A stretch of DNA of 64,000 nt from CAYVHB01 sp964450865 (GTDB taxonomy: Bacteria; Bacillota; Clostridia; Saccharofermentanales; UBA5734): assembly GCA_964450865.1 (NCBI GenBank), contig CAYVHB010000009.1:1-64000 (forward strand), read 5' to 3'. This document shows positions 7,228-15,111 of this stretch, piece after piece. The first letter of the stretch is position 1, and every line of letters begins with the position of its first letter. A program made the position numbers and the translations under genes. The notes beneath the pieces were generated by a model. It was given only the letters and a program-made list of their open reading frames with translations. It was not told where the DNA came from and ran no database searches.

Positions 7228-7458
7228 ATGAGCAATACTTTATCCAGCAAGGAAGCCTACAACCTCATGCTCAAAGATTATCCCGACGTGATGAATATTG
7301 ATCAAATGTGTGAAATCCTTGGTGTCAGCACCAAGACAGGTTATAAGCTCCTGAAAAATGGTGAAGTGACCTTTGTCAAAATTGGGCGTAACTATCGCAT
7401 CCCCAAAGCGCACATCATATCATATCTCAGAGTCGGTAATGAGCAGTCGTCAATTTGA
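7228..7458 (+). CDS. xis: Excisionase-like helix-turn-helix protein
   Basis: 76 residues from MSNTLSSKEAYNLM, with a MerR/excisionase-type winged HTH (NIDQMCEILGVSTKTGYKL ... VKIGRNYRIPKAHI) at about residues 27-65. The ATG at 7228 is chosen because GGGAGG lies 7 nt upstream. An earlier in-frame GTG lies before that site. It directly precedes the integrase gene, the common arrangement for the directionality factor of tyrosine recombinases. Confidence 0.8.
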   Translation: MSNTLSSKEAYNLMLKDYPDVMNIDQMCEILGVSTKTGYKLLKNGEVTFVKIGRNYRIPKAHIISYLRVGNEQSSI

Positions 7459-7550
7459 ACCTCCACAACATTGCACGAGAGAACTTGTCCGTGATACGCT
7501 CAAAGTGTCAACGGCAGGTAATCGGGGCTACAAACAAAGGAGGTTTTATA

Positions 7551-8744
7551 ATGGTAGCAGGACACCTGCAAGAAAAGAATGGCTATTTCTACATGGTACT
7601 TACCTATAAGGACCATGAAGGAAAGCGCAAGAGCAAATGGATTTCGACGAAGTTGCCTGTAAAAGGAAATAAAAAACGAGCGCAGGAATTACTCCAGGAA
7701 GAGCGGAAGACTTTCGTACCTGATATCCCTGTTCCGACAGAAGACATGCTTTTTCATGAATTTCTTCAACAGTGGTTGGAGATAGCCAAGAGCACGATTC
7801 AACTTTCGACTTACGCAAGCTATGCTGGGATGTGTAAATCGCCAATCCTTCCATACTTCAAAGAAAAGGCAATCAAACTGATTGATCTGAAGCCGAAGGA
7901 CATCCAGGATTTTTACACACTTCAGCTGAAACGAGTGAAGGCCAGCACAGTGATTCATTATCACTCGGTAATCCATAAAGCGCTGAAGTATGCCGTCAAG
8001 ATTGATCTGATTCCGGTCAACCCGGCCAGCAAAATAGAACGGCCAAGAATGGAACGATTTGTCGGTAGCTTCTATGACAGCCATGAAGTAAACCAGCTGT
8101 TTGAAATAGTGAGAGGAAAAAATCTGGAACTACCAGTCCTTTTAGGAGCGTTCTATGGATTACGCAGAAGTGAGATTGTAGGTCTCAAGTGGAGCGCCAT
8201 TGACTTCAACAATAATTCTTTAGTGGTTAAGCACACCGTCACATCATTTTCCATTGATGGGAAGCACATGATCCATGCGTCGGACTCTACAAAAAATAAG
8301 TCCAGCATGAGGACACTACCACTAGTTCCAGCCTTCAAAGAGAAACTTCTTGCAGCTAAAGAACGGCAGGAAACCAATCGGAAGCTTTGCGGAAGATCCT
8401 ACAGTAAAGACTACCTGGACTATATTTGTGTCAACGAGCTGGGTATCAGGCTTCGGCCAGAATATTTAACGAATGCTTTCCCAAAGCTTTTGGAGGACAA
8501 TGGACTCAGAAGGATACGCTTCCACGATCTCAGACACAGCTGCGCAAGCTTACTGCTGGCAAACAACGTATCGATGAAGCAGATCCAGGATTGGCTAGGC
8601 CATAGTGATTTTTCAACGACGGCCAATATTTACGCTCATCTGGATTACAATTCAAAGATTTCATCAGCACAAGCCATGATCGAGGGACTGAATTTCGTCA
8701 TTGAAACGACAAAGGAGGTAGAGCAAAACAATGACTCAGTCTGA
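7551..8744 (+). CDS. int: Tyrosine recombinase/integrase
   Basis: About 397 residues from MVAGHLQEKNGYFY. AAAGGAGG sits 7 nt before this ATG, so the longer frame from 7455 is not used. It has an N-terminal arm-binding-like beta domain (GHLQEKNGYFYMVLTYKD), a SAM-like core-binding domain (FLQQWLEIAKSTIQLSTYAS) and a catalytic domain with Arg (LLGAFYGLRRSEIVGLKW), His-x2-Arg (RFHDLRHSCASLL), His (WLGHSDFSTT) and the Tyr nucleophile (ANIYAHLD). It probably inserts the element into the anticodon loop of tRNA-Ser, whose split copy lies 330 bp downstream. Confidence 0.93.
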   Translation: MVAGHLQEKNGYFYMVLTYKDHEGKRKSKWISTKLPVKGNKKRAQELLQEERKTFVPDIPVPTEDMLFHEFLQQWLEIAKSTIQLSTYASYAGMCKSPILPYFKEKAIKLIDLKPKDIQDFYTLQLKRVKASTVIHYHSVIHKALKYAVKIDLIPVNPASKIERPRMERFVGSFYDSHEVNQLFEIVRGKNLELPVLLGAFYGLRRSEIVGLKWSAIDFNNNSLVVKHTVTSFSIDGKHMIHASDSTKNKSSMRTLPLVPAFKEKLLAAKERQETNRKLCGRSYSKDYLDYICVNELGIRLRPEYLTNAFPKLLEDNGLRRIRFHDLRHSCASLLLANNVSMKQIQDWLGHSDFSTTANIYAHLDYNSKISSAQAMIEGLNFVIETTKEVEQNNDSV

Positions 8745-8784
8745 GCAAAAAATGCAAAAAACAAGTGTTCTCTGCACACAACAG

Positions 8785-8820
8785 AAAAAAAGCGGCTTCC
8801 CTCAAACTGAGGAAAACCGC
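8785..8820 (-). terminator. Terminator of the element-borne tRNA-Ser
   Basis: On the minus strand an imperfect 13-bp stem (8808-8820 with 8792-8804, loop AACTT-like) is followed by seven T residues (8785-8791). It lies just downstream of the tRNA-Ser gene and convergently downstream of int, for which it may also serve. Confidence 0.75.
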
Positions 8821-8828
8821 GGGTTTTC

Positions 8829-8922
8829 TGGCGGAGAAGGAGGGATTTGAACCCTCGCGACGGCTCAACACCGTCCTACTGCATTTCGAGTGCAGACCCT
8901 TCAGCCACTTGGGTACTTCTCC
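8829..8922 (-). tRNA. tRNA-Ser (anticodon CGA), intact
   Basis: The minus strand gives acceptor GGAGAAG pairing with CTTCTCC, discriminator G and encoded CCA. The D arm is CCCAAGTGGCTGAAGGG, the anticodon arm is CTGCA-CTCGAAA-TGCAG with CGA at the anticodon, a long class II variable arm follows, and the T arm is GAGGGTTCAAATCCCTC. It lies inside the element between int and the right border, in the same orientation as the broken host tRNA-Ser. No good promoter directly precedes it, so transcription from the host tRNA promoter at 9148-9176 is likely. Confidence 0.95.
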
Positions 8923-8967
8923 GTGCTATATCTCCAAACATCAGGTCTCAGAAATCCCTCGGAAAAA

Positions 8968-8990
8968 GGAGAGAACTAATGGAGAGAACT
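8968..8990. repeat. Direct repeat near the right attachment site
   Basis: GGAGAGAACT occurs twice, 13 bp apart (8968-8977 and 8981-8990). Paired short repeats close to an integrase core site are typical of arm-type binding sites, but this is only suggestive. Confidence 0.35.
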
Positions 8991-9074
8991 TGGGGTATTA
9001 AGTTGTCAAGGTGACTCAGCAAAGCTAGTCATATCAACTGTTTGAAGTTTTGGGCTTCCAGATATCGCATTCGG

Positions 9075-9084
9075 TTTCGAGTGC
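9075..9084. other. Right attachment site core in a tRNA anticodon loop
   Basis: TTTCGAGTGC here is identical to 8884-8893 of the intact tRNA-Ser and differs from it on both flanks. On the tRNA strand it covers the 3' base-paired positions before the anticodon and the loop (GCACTCGAAA). To its left the sequence stops resembling tRNA, marking the element boundary. Confidence 0.65.
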
Positions 9085-9113
9085 GGTGCCTTCGGCCGCT
9101 CAGCCATCTCTCC
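9075..9113 (-). pseudogene. 5' half of the host tRNA-Ser, cut in the anticodon loop
   Basis: The minus strand from 9113 reads a standard tRNA-Ser 5' half: acceptor GGAGAGA, D arm TGGCTGAGCGGCCGAAGGCA and anticodon strand CCGCA-CTCGAAA. The expected TGCGG then fails to appear; the sequence continues CCGAATGCGATATC. No variable arm, T arm or acceptor 3' strand follows. The remnant is GC-richer than the intact tRNA-Ser beside it, fitting a host origin. Confidence 0.8.
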
Positions 9114-9147
9114 GTGTCAGATGCCTGCATGCAGATAATACGGTAGG

Positions 9148-9176
9148 ATTATAACCGCGCCGGTCCGGCAAGTCAA
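9148..9176 (-). promoter_or_regulatory. Promoter of the disrupted host tRNA-Ser
   Basis: On the minus strand TTGACT (complement of 9171-9176) and TATAAT (complement of 9148-9153) are 17 bp apart, placing the start ~30 nt before the tRNA 5' end. It should now transcribe the broken half and then the intact replacement tRNA. The -35 box overlaps the stop codon of the preceding gene. Confidence 0.8.
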
Positions 9177-10843
9177 TGAAAAAATGAGTGCTTGCGGCTT
9201 TGCTGCAGGGCAAAGTCGAGCAGGACACCGCTGAGCTTGACACCTTCCGGATCAAAGCGCAGCTGGATGATGCCGGCCACTTTGCCGCGCTGCAGGGCGT
9301 CTTCAATGCGCAGGTGCGGGATGGCCGGGCTGGCTGGATTACGGTTCGTCGCGCTTTCCGTCAGGCCGGGCGGATGTTCGCTGATCAGCGGCCGGTCGTA
9401 GAAAATGGCCTGATCCGGCCAGGCCAGGCAGTCGGCAATGGCAAATTCGTTCGAGTAGAGGATCAGGGTCTGGCTGTCCCAATGCTCAACGCGCCGCAGC
9501 TGATCAGCATAACGCAGATAAAAACGGGCCTTGTCCGGCTGAAGCTGAAAATGTTCAGCCAGGCCAGCCCGCAACAGGCCATTCAGGCAAGCTGCCTGTT
9601 CGCGTTTGTTCAGCAGCCGCCAGGCCGGATGGTCGGCATACAGATTCCCAAGCTGACGATTGATGACCAGGCGATAAGCCAGCAATGTACGGGCATCCAG
9701 CTCATTTTGCGCCAGGAAATGGCGCAGCAATTCAGCCTGGATGGCAGGCGAGGCTGTTTGCAGCAGCTTGCCGAACAGTTCATGGGCGCCCGGGAAAAGG
9801 CTGGCCGGACCAGCCAGAAAGATCTGGCTGGCCAGGTCCCTGACCAGTGCAGAATCAGGTTCGAGCTGATACTGCTGTATAAAACGGGCCAAAGTCCAGC
9901 CGGTACTGACCAGCCCGGCTTCGAGCTTTTTCAGCCAATTCCGGGAATTCGGCGCGGCCAGCCGGGTAATCAGCGGCAGGGCACCGGGACGCTGGTCCCG
10001 GGACTTTTCCTGCTTGATCTCAAGAATTGTACAGAGCAACGTTAACGCGCGCGCGACCGGGGGGCAGGGATAATGCTGCTGCAAGGTATGCCAGCCATAA
10101 TGGTACAGGGACTGACTGGCCCGCTCGCGTATAATCAGATTCAGCCGGCTGATCTGACGATGGGCCAGACCCGGCTGGGCCAGGCCTGGGAAAACAACCG
10201 CCAGCTGACGACCGGACAAGGTGCGGGCCAGGGCCAGCACTTCAGTTGTCTGGGTTGCCTGGTCAATCAGGGCCAATAAAGCCTGGATGTCTGTCTGTGC
10301 TGTCTCCCGGGCCAATTCGCCGGGCAAGCGCACCCGCTGGGAAACAAAACGCAGTGACGTCTGAAATACAAAAATCGGCTGGCTTTGCCAGATGACAGCC
10401 GGATCCACCCTGGCGGCCGATAATAATGAGACAGCTGGATAAGCTGGCGACGCAGGCTGCGCCACGCTCGCAGCTCGCACCGCAGGCGCCGGATAAGTCG
10501 CCGGCGCAACGGAGTACAGGCCGTCCGTATTCAGTGACGCGGCTGATGCAGCGGGTTGAGCTTTGAAAAGCGCCGCGGATGCAGCAGGTGAGGCAGGTGC
10601 TGCAGATGAAGCAGGTGCTGCGGATATTGCGGGATCCGGGGCTGGCCTTGCGGTGACATGCTGAATGATCGGCTGTTCCGGTGGTGCAGCGTCAGCCGTC
10701 ATGGCCGCACCAGCCGCACCAGCCCCATCAAGCGCATCAGCGGCATCAGCTGCACGGACCGCTTCAACGGTCAGGGTGCCAACCGGCCGAACTGGTTGTG
10801 GCGCCACCGGCAGGCTCTGTGGATTGCGATTCCTCGTTTTCAT
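9173..10843 (-). CDS. Ala/Pro-rich N-terminus plus helical domain, unknown (EH-signature-like?)
   Basis: About 556 residues from MKTRNRNPQ. This start is chosen because GGAGG lies 8 nt upstream, and the longer frame would overlap the preceding gene. Residues 1-165 are low-complexity Ala/Pro/Ser with repeated SAAPASSAAPAS-like blocks. The remainder is folded and helix-rich, with conserved-looking aromatic and charged motifs (HPAWRLLNKREQAACLNGLL, KARFYLRYADQLRR, LILYSNEFAIADC). It lies 34 nt after the ExbB-topology gene, so the two are an operon. The paired arrangement suggests a distant relation to ZorC/EH-signature proteins, which cannot be verified by eye. No catalytic motif was recognised. 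Confidence 0.65.
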   Translation of the reverse strand: MKTRNRNPQSLPVAPQPVRPVGTLTVEAVRAADAADALDGAGAAGAAMTADAAPPEQPIIQHVTARPAPDPAISAAPASSAAPASPAASAALFKAQPAASAASLNTDGLYSVAPATYPAPAVRAASVAQPASPAYPAVSLLSAARVDPAVIWQSQPIFVFQTSLRFVSQRVRLPGELARETAQTDIQALLALIDQATQTTEVLALARTLSGRQLAVVFPGLAQPGLAHRQISRLNLIIRERASQSLYHYGWHTLQQHYPCPPVARALTLLCTILEIKQEKSRDQRPGALPLITRLAAPNSRNWLKKLEAGLVSTGWTLARFIQQYQLEPDSALVRDLASQIFLAGPASLFPGAHELFGKLLQTASPAIQAELLRHFLAQNELDARTLLAYRLVINRQLGNLYADHPAWRLLNKREQAACLNGLLRAGLAEHFQLQPDKARFYLRYADQLRRVEHWDSQTLILYSNEFAIADCLAWPDQAIFYDRPLISEHPPGLTESATNRNPASPAIPHLRIEDALQRGKVAGIIQLRFDPEGVKLSGVLLDFALQQSRKHSFFH

Positions 10844-10877
10844 GCACGTGCCTCCGTCCGCCCGGGGAACAGGGGAC

Positions 10878-12554
10878 TCAGTGATACTGGGGCCCCTGGC
10901 GCAGGACCGCCGGCAGGGCTTCCACGGCATCGCGGATTTCGGTGGTGGTGAAGGCCAGGCGTTCGACGACCTCGGCCAGCCCCTGATCAAACTGCTGCAG
11001 CGTATGGCCGACATACTGGGCTGTCTGCTGGGTAAATTGCGCCATGGCCTTTTCCAGCAACTGATTGAGCTCCAGGGACTGGCCGTGCAGCTGGCTGGCC
11101 TGGGCCGCTACCTCGCGGGTTTCACTGCGAACAGCAGCCAGCAGCTCGCCGAGGCGCGACTGCAGGCCGTTGCCCAGCAGCATGACCTGGTCCTGCAAGG
11201 TGGTCAAGTACTGATTGGCTGCTTCCTGTTGCTCGACGGCGATCTGGCGGCCGTTATCAAGGATCTGTGTGGCCTGCGTGACGGTCTGGGCCAGGATCGT
11301 CTGCTGGTTTTGCAGCTGGCTGGCCAGGTTGGCCAGGCTGTCATTCAATGAAAATGCCTGGCCGGAATAGAGCTGGCTGATGCGTTCGCTGATCTGGCCG
11401 AGATCGGCGATGTTGTCACCGGCCTTGGCAAAGCCTTCGCTGAGCTGGACGCTGACCAGGTTCATCTGGCGCAGCGAGGTCTGGGTATCGGCCAGCATGG
11501 CGGCCGACTCGCGGTGGACAGCCTCCATCGCCCCCAGGGCATACTCGACGTAATTCTTGACATCGGTCATCAGGGCGGCCATCCGGCTGATTTCGGCATG
11601 CGCGGGCGCCATCTGGGTCGTTATTTCCGTCGTCATGGTCCGGGAAAATTTATCTGCCAGCTCAGCCATGCCCTGGTCCTGGCGTTCCGTGATCCCGGTC
11701 GCCAGCTGATGCAGGGTTTCAGTCGACTGCCGCAGCAGGGGATTGACAGTCTCGCCAAGAACCAGCTCGACACTCTGGCGAAAGCCGGCGACAAGCTCAG
11801 CGTTGGCCAGTTTGTCGGTCGTTTCGGTAAAACGGGCCAGGATCTGTTCCAGACGCTGGTCATGGGCATGAAACGTATCAATCAGCAGGGCCAGTCCGGA
11901 TTGTTCGCTGAAAACCGGGACGTGACGGCTGAGGCTCAGGCAAAGCTTGTGCAGTTCACCGCGGATCAGGGCAGCGGTTGTCCGGACCTGGCCGGCCAGC
12001 AGGGCGGCAGTCGCCAGCCCGACAATCAGTGGCGGCCACGGCAAAAAGGCTGCCAGGTCCGCCTGTTCGACCGGCAAGAGAACCCGCAGCAGCAGGGCGA
12101 TCAGGGCGGCGAACAATCCGCTGGAAAAAAGGCTGATCGCCGGCTGGTAGCTGAGGCTGGAACGACGCAGGCCGCTGAAAAGCTGATCAAGCCTGAACTC
12201 GCGGGCCGGATCAGGCAGCCAGCGCTGCTGATAGAGGACCTCATGGTCCCGGTAGAGCCGGGCAAAGGCCTCGCTCAGTTCAGGCGACGCACAATGGCGG
12301 AACAGATCGGCGATATCCGGCAGCAGCTCGATGTCGAAGGCCTGGAAACGTTCGATCTCATTGCTGAGCGTGACCAGATCCGGCAGGACCTGCCGCCGTG
12401 TCCCGGTTAGCAGCAGGCTGTAGATCAGCCAGCCCGCCAGCAGCAGCAGCGGAATGATAAACGAGACCAGCCAGTGCAGAACTGGCAAGCCGAACAACTG
12501 GCCGTCCAGGATGGCCAGGCTCGCGACAGGGATCAACAAGGTGACACTGCTCAT
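10878..12554 (-). CDS. ExbB/MotA-topology membrane protein with long coiled-coil tail
   Basis: About 558 residues from MSSVTLLIP (GGAGG 8 nt upstream). One transmembrane segment lies at ~18-42 (LHWLVSFIIPLLLLAGWLIY). A ~100-residue loop follows, then two more segments at ~143-160 and ~170-190. From ~200 to the end is a long heptad-rich cytoplasmic tail (QSTETLHQLATGITERQ ... LNQLLEKAMAQFTQQ). This three-segment topology plus tail is that of ExbB/TolQ and of ZorA of the Zorya defence system. The Gly/Thr signature usual in those proteins (GTFIG-like) was not found, so the assignment is by architecture only. No ZorB-like peptidoglycan-binding partner is adjacent. Confidence 0.65.
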   Translation of the reverse strand: MSSVTLLIPVASLAILDGQLFGLPVLHWLVSFIIPLLLLAGWLIYSLLLTGTRRQVLPDLVTLSNEIERFQAFDIELLPDIADLFRHCASPELSEAFARLYRDHEVLYQQRWLPDPAREFRLDQLFSGLRRSSLSYQPAISLFSSGLFAALIALLLRVLLPVEQADLAAFLPWPPLIVGLATAALLAGQVRTTAALIRGELHKLCLSLSRHVPVFSEQSGLALLIDTFHAHDQRLEQILARFTETTDKLANAELVAGFRQSVELVLGETVNPLLRQSTETLHQLATGITERQDQGMAELADKFSRTMTTEITTQMAPAHAEISRMAALMTDVKNYVEYALGAMEAVHRESAAMLADTQTSLRQMNLVSVQLSEGFAKAGDNIADLGQISERISQLYSGQAFSLNDSLANLASQLQNQQTILAQTVTQATQILDNGRQIAVEQQEAANQYLTTLQDQVMLLGNGLQSRLGELLAAVRSETREVAAQASQLHGQSLELNQLLEKAMAQFTQQTAQYVGHTLQQFDQGLAEVVERLAFTTTEIRDAVEALPAVLRQGPQYH

Positions 12555-12685
12555 GGGGCAAGCCTCCAAAATCAATATCAGCAATGGTCCGGATCAGCGT
12601 CGGATCCGGTTCAATACCAGTCCGGAAACCATTTGGATCAGCGATCGGTTGCGGTTGTCGGGCAAACAGTCCCCGGCCCGGGCTG

Positions 12686-13816
12686 TCAGGCGGATGCAGG
12701 ATTCAGGGGCTGCAGGCTGTCCGGTACAAACAGGCCGTCCTTGCGGATCAGGACATCGTCGAACCAGATCTCGCCTCCGCCGTATTCGGGACGCTGGATA
12801 CTGACCAGGTCCCAATGCACCGTCGACTGATTGCCATTTGGCGCCTCATCATAGCAGGCTCCCGGCGTCAGATGGAACGAACCGCTGATTTTCTCATCGA
12901 ACAGGGTATTGCAGAAGGGCTGGCGGATCAGCGGATTGAACCCCAGCGAGAATTCGCCGATGTAGCGGGCCCCCTCGTCGCTGTCAAGGATCTCATTGAG
13001 CCTGCTGCTGTGCTGGTCAGCGGTGGCCTGGACAATTTTGCCGGCGGAAAACTCAAAGTGAATGCCGGAAAAGGTCGTGCCCCAATAGATGGATGGTGTG
13101 TTATAGGTGATAAAGCCTTCGATCGAGTCCCGCACCGGTGCTGTAAAACATTCACCGTCCGGGATATTGTATTCGCCGGCGCAAGGGATGGCTGGCAAGC
13201 CCTGGATGGAGAAGCGCAGGTCCGTACCCGGGCCGGTAATCCGCACCCGGTCGGTGCGGGCCATCCATTCCATCAGCGGCTGGATGTGAGTGCGCATCGC
13301 TGCGTAGTCGACATTGGATACATCCAGGCAAAAATCAAAATAATCTTCAAATGCCATGCCGGCGCGCTGGGCCTGGGCTGGTGTCGGGTATTCAAACAAG
13401 ACCCAGCGGCGCTGATTGATCAGGAAATCGCGCAAGGGCTGCGCCACCTGGGCATCGAGGCGCCGGACCGCGGCTGGTACGCCGGCCAGTTCCTGGTCAT
13501 TGGCGTAGGAGCGGATGGCAATATTGCCGACCAGGTCCTGGTACTTGTACATCGACCAGTCTGCCTTGCGCTTGAGGAAGTCCTGGCTGGCCTGCTGGTC
13601 AACGGGGTCGATCAGGGCCAGCATCTTGCGGGTCAGCTCCATGCTGGTCAGGTCGACGCTGGCAAAAGCCCTGATCCGGCGGGCTTCGTCCAGCAGTGCA
13701 CTGACAAGCGGCAGGGCAGCCGTGTCAGCCGTAATATTGAAAGCTTCACCGGGCCTGATTCTCAGGGAGTGGCTTAGCATCAGGTGGGCCAGGGCATCAA
13801 AGCGTGGATCGTGCAT
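12686..13816 (-). CDS. M29-family aminopeptidase
   Basis: About 376 residues starting MHDPRFDALAHLML. GAGG lies 5 nt upstream, so this ATG is preferred to one at 13831 and to the long GC-rich upstream frame. Family features are the metal ligands around PDGECFTAP, the motif SDEGARYIGEF, GSFHLTPGACY and the C-terminal STVHWDLV (His-x-Asp). M29 enzymes are dinuclear metal, cytosolic aminopeptidases of broad specificity. It lies between fabD and the ExbB-like gene, on the same strand, and has no obvious functional link to either. Confidence 0.88.
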   Translation of the reverse strand: MHDPRFDALAHLMLSHSLRIRPGEAFNITADTAALPLVSALLDEARRIRAFASVDLTSMELTRKMLALIDPVDQQASQDFLKRKADWSMYKYQDLVGNIAIRSYANDQELAGVPAAVRRLDAQVAQPLRDFLINQRRWVLFEYPTPAQAQRAGMAFEDYFDFCLDVSNVDYAAMRTHIQPLMEWMARTDRVRITGPGTDLRFSIQGLPAIPCAGEYNIPDGECFTAPVRDSIEGFITYNTPSIYWGTTFSGIHFEFSAGKIVQATADQHSSRLNEILDSDEGARYIGEFSLGFNPLIRQPFCNTLFDEKISGSFHLTPGACYDEAPNGNQSTVHWDLVSIQRPEYGGGEIWFDDVLIRKDGLFVPDSLQPLNPASA

Positions 13817-13913
13817 AGATACCTCGTGCATCGTAAATATAGTATAGATACCGGAATGGATTGTCGGCAACTGGCAAACGGCAATATTGGCTATTATAGC
13901 ATAATCCATCATA

Positions 13914-13972
13914 AAAATCAGACCCATCCGGACCCGAAGCTGCGAGCTGGCCGGGTCAGGCCGGGTCTGATT
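13914..13972 (-). terminator. Intrinsic terminator downstream of fabD
   Basis: AATCAGACCC and GGGTCTGATT form a 10-bp stem, with further GC pairing inside. On the minus strand the stem is followed by TTTTTA. It lies in the 226-bp gap between fabD and the M29 peptidase gene. Confidence 0.7.
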
Positions 13973-14042
13973 GCGATAATAATAAGATGCTGCCATCGGC
14001 CGCGCACCATGGCCATAGCGGTCGGGGTCTGGCCGGATCTTG

Positions 14043-14969
14043 TCAGCGGCCGCGCAGCAGGGTGGCTGTCGCCTGCAGGGAGGCCGGATCCTCGACATTG
14101 CCGAGAGTCGCGCCGCTGATGATCTTCTTGATCAGGCCGGACAAGGTCTTGCCGGGGCCAAATTCGATAAAGAGATCAGCGCCGGCCGCCGCCATCGCCT
14201 GGATCTCGCTGGTCCACTGGACGGGGCTGCACATATGAGCCGCCAGGTAAGCCGGCCAGTCCGTATCAGTCGCCAGCAGGGCGCCGGTCCGATTGCTGTA
14301 GAGGGCACCATCCGGCTGGCCAAAGGTCAGCTGGCTGGCAAAAGCCTGCAGGCCATCGGCGGCCGGCTGCATGAAACGGGTATGGAAAGCACCATTGGCC
14401 TTGATCTGGACGGCCCGCTTGGCACCGGCAGCCTTGAGGGCCTCAGCCGCCTGGGCAGCCGCCTGCTCGGTACCAGCGATGACGACCTGGCCGGGGCAGT
14501 TGAAATTGACGGCGTAGACTTGGTCAGCCAGCTGCGGCGCGGCCAGGGTTGCCTGGATTTTGGCCTCGTCCAGACCGAGAATGGCATACATGGCACCGGG
14601 ATTGGCCTCGGCTGCTGCCTGCATCAGGCGCGAGCGCTGATCAACCAGGCGCAGGACATCGGCAGTCGGCAGGACACCGGCTGCCCCGAGAGCACTGTAT
14701 TCACCCAGTGAGAAACCGCCGAAAGCCAGCGGTCCGGCCAGCCTGACCTCCGCCCGCAGGGCCTGCCAGCTGGCCAGGCTCAGCGTCACGATCGCCAGCT
14801 GCGCATAGCGGGTCTGGGCCAGCATGGCTTCGTCAAGATTCAACAGGTCGAGACTGAACAAATCGGCTGCTTCGGCATAGACCTGCCGGGCCAAACCGCT
14901 TTCCTGGCACAGTTTTTGGCCCATTCCCACAAATTGGGCGCCTTGTCCGGCAAAAACACAGGCAATCAT
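14043..14969 (-). CDS. fabD: Malonyl-CoA:ACP transacylase
   Basis: 308 residues with the N-terminal motif VFAGQGAQFVGMG and the nucleophile elbow GFSLGEYSA (Ser near residue 89, with Phe in place of the more usual His before it). Catalytic His is in GAFHTRFM and the C-terminal motif is FIEFGPGKTLSGLI. It loads malonyl groups on acyl carrier protein. Unusually it is transcribed away from the rest of the fab cluster, sharing the 142-bp divergent region with fabH, where a FabT-like operator lies. Confidence 0.95.
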   Translation of the reverse strand: MIACVFAGQGAQFVGMGQKLCQESGLARQVYAEAADLFSLDLLNLDEAMLAQTRYAQLAIVTLSLASWQALRAEVRLAGPLAFGGFSLGEYSALGAAGVLPTADVLRLVDQRSRLMQAAAEANPGAMYAILGLDEAKIQATLAAPQLADQVYAVNFNCPGQVVIAGTEQAAAQAAEALKAAGAKRAVQIKANGAFHTRFMQPAADGLQAFASQLTFGQPDGALYSNRTGALLATDTDWPAYLAAHMCSPVQWTSEIQAMAAAGADLFIEFGPGKTLSGLIKKIISGATLGNVEDPASLQATATLLRGR

Positions 14970-14986
14970 GTTAAATACCTACCTTC

Positions 14987-15015
14987 TTGACAATTTCCGG
15001 CCAACCCGGTACACT
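14987..15015 (+). promoter_or_regulatory. Sigma-A promoter of the fabH operon
   Basis: TTGACA (14987-14992), 17-bp spacer and TACACT (15010-15015). Transcription would start near 15022, directly at the edge of the palindrome at 15023-15041. A second TTGACA at 15043-15048 lacks a good -10 box. Confidence 0.7.
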
Positions 15016-15022
15016 ATAACTA

Positions 15023-15041
15023 TATTTTGACCATCAAAATA
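15023..15041. promoter_or_regulatory. FabT-like operator between fabD and fabH
   Basis: TATTTTGA-CCA-TCAAAATA is a perfect 8-bp inverted repeat with a 3-bp centre. It matches the shape of the FabT (MarR-family) site known from streptococci (TTTGA-N3-TCAAA core). It overlaps the predicted start of the fabH transcript and may control both divergent units. No fabT gene is in the window. Confidence 0.65.
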
Positions 15042-15111
15042 TTTGACATTCCAATGATAACGTTTTAAGACTATCTGATTTGGCTTGGAAAATCAAGCCC
15101 GGAGGCAACAG

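Larger units (their letters stand above)
1..9084. mobile_element. Right portion of an integrated element in tRNA-Ser
   Basis: The stretch from the left edge to the anticodon loop of a split tRNA-Ser is AT-richer than the GC-rich sequence that follows. It carries an excisionase-like gene and a tyrosine recombinase next to the right border, the usual layout of an integrative element. The cargo seen here is an ORP/Mrp iron-sulfur operon. No conjugation, replication or phage structural genes are visible, so they lie left of the window or are absent. The left attachment site, which should carry the 3' half of the host tRNA, was not found in the window. Confidence 0.75.

Noticed and set aside
8731..8860. 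Small ORF starting inside the end of int (ATG after AAAGGAGG) and running into the tRNA
   Set aside because: Spacing to the ribosome site is long, the frame ends within the tRNA and the terminator, and no protein family is recognised.
8765..9001. 78-codon ORF containing EKEGFEPSRRLNTVLLHFECRPF
   Set aside because: This is the well-known false protein read across the antisense of a tRNA-Ser gene.
10878..12554. Firm assignment of the coiled-coil membrane protein as ZorA
   Set aside because: Topology fits but the MotA/ExbB signature and a ZorB partner are missing, so it is kept as a hypothesis only.
12584..13777. 397-codon plus-strand ORF opposite the M29 peptidase
   Set aside because: The M29 frame has family motifs and a ribosome site, and this one has neither.
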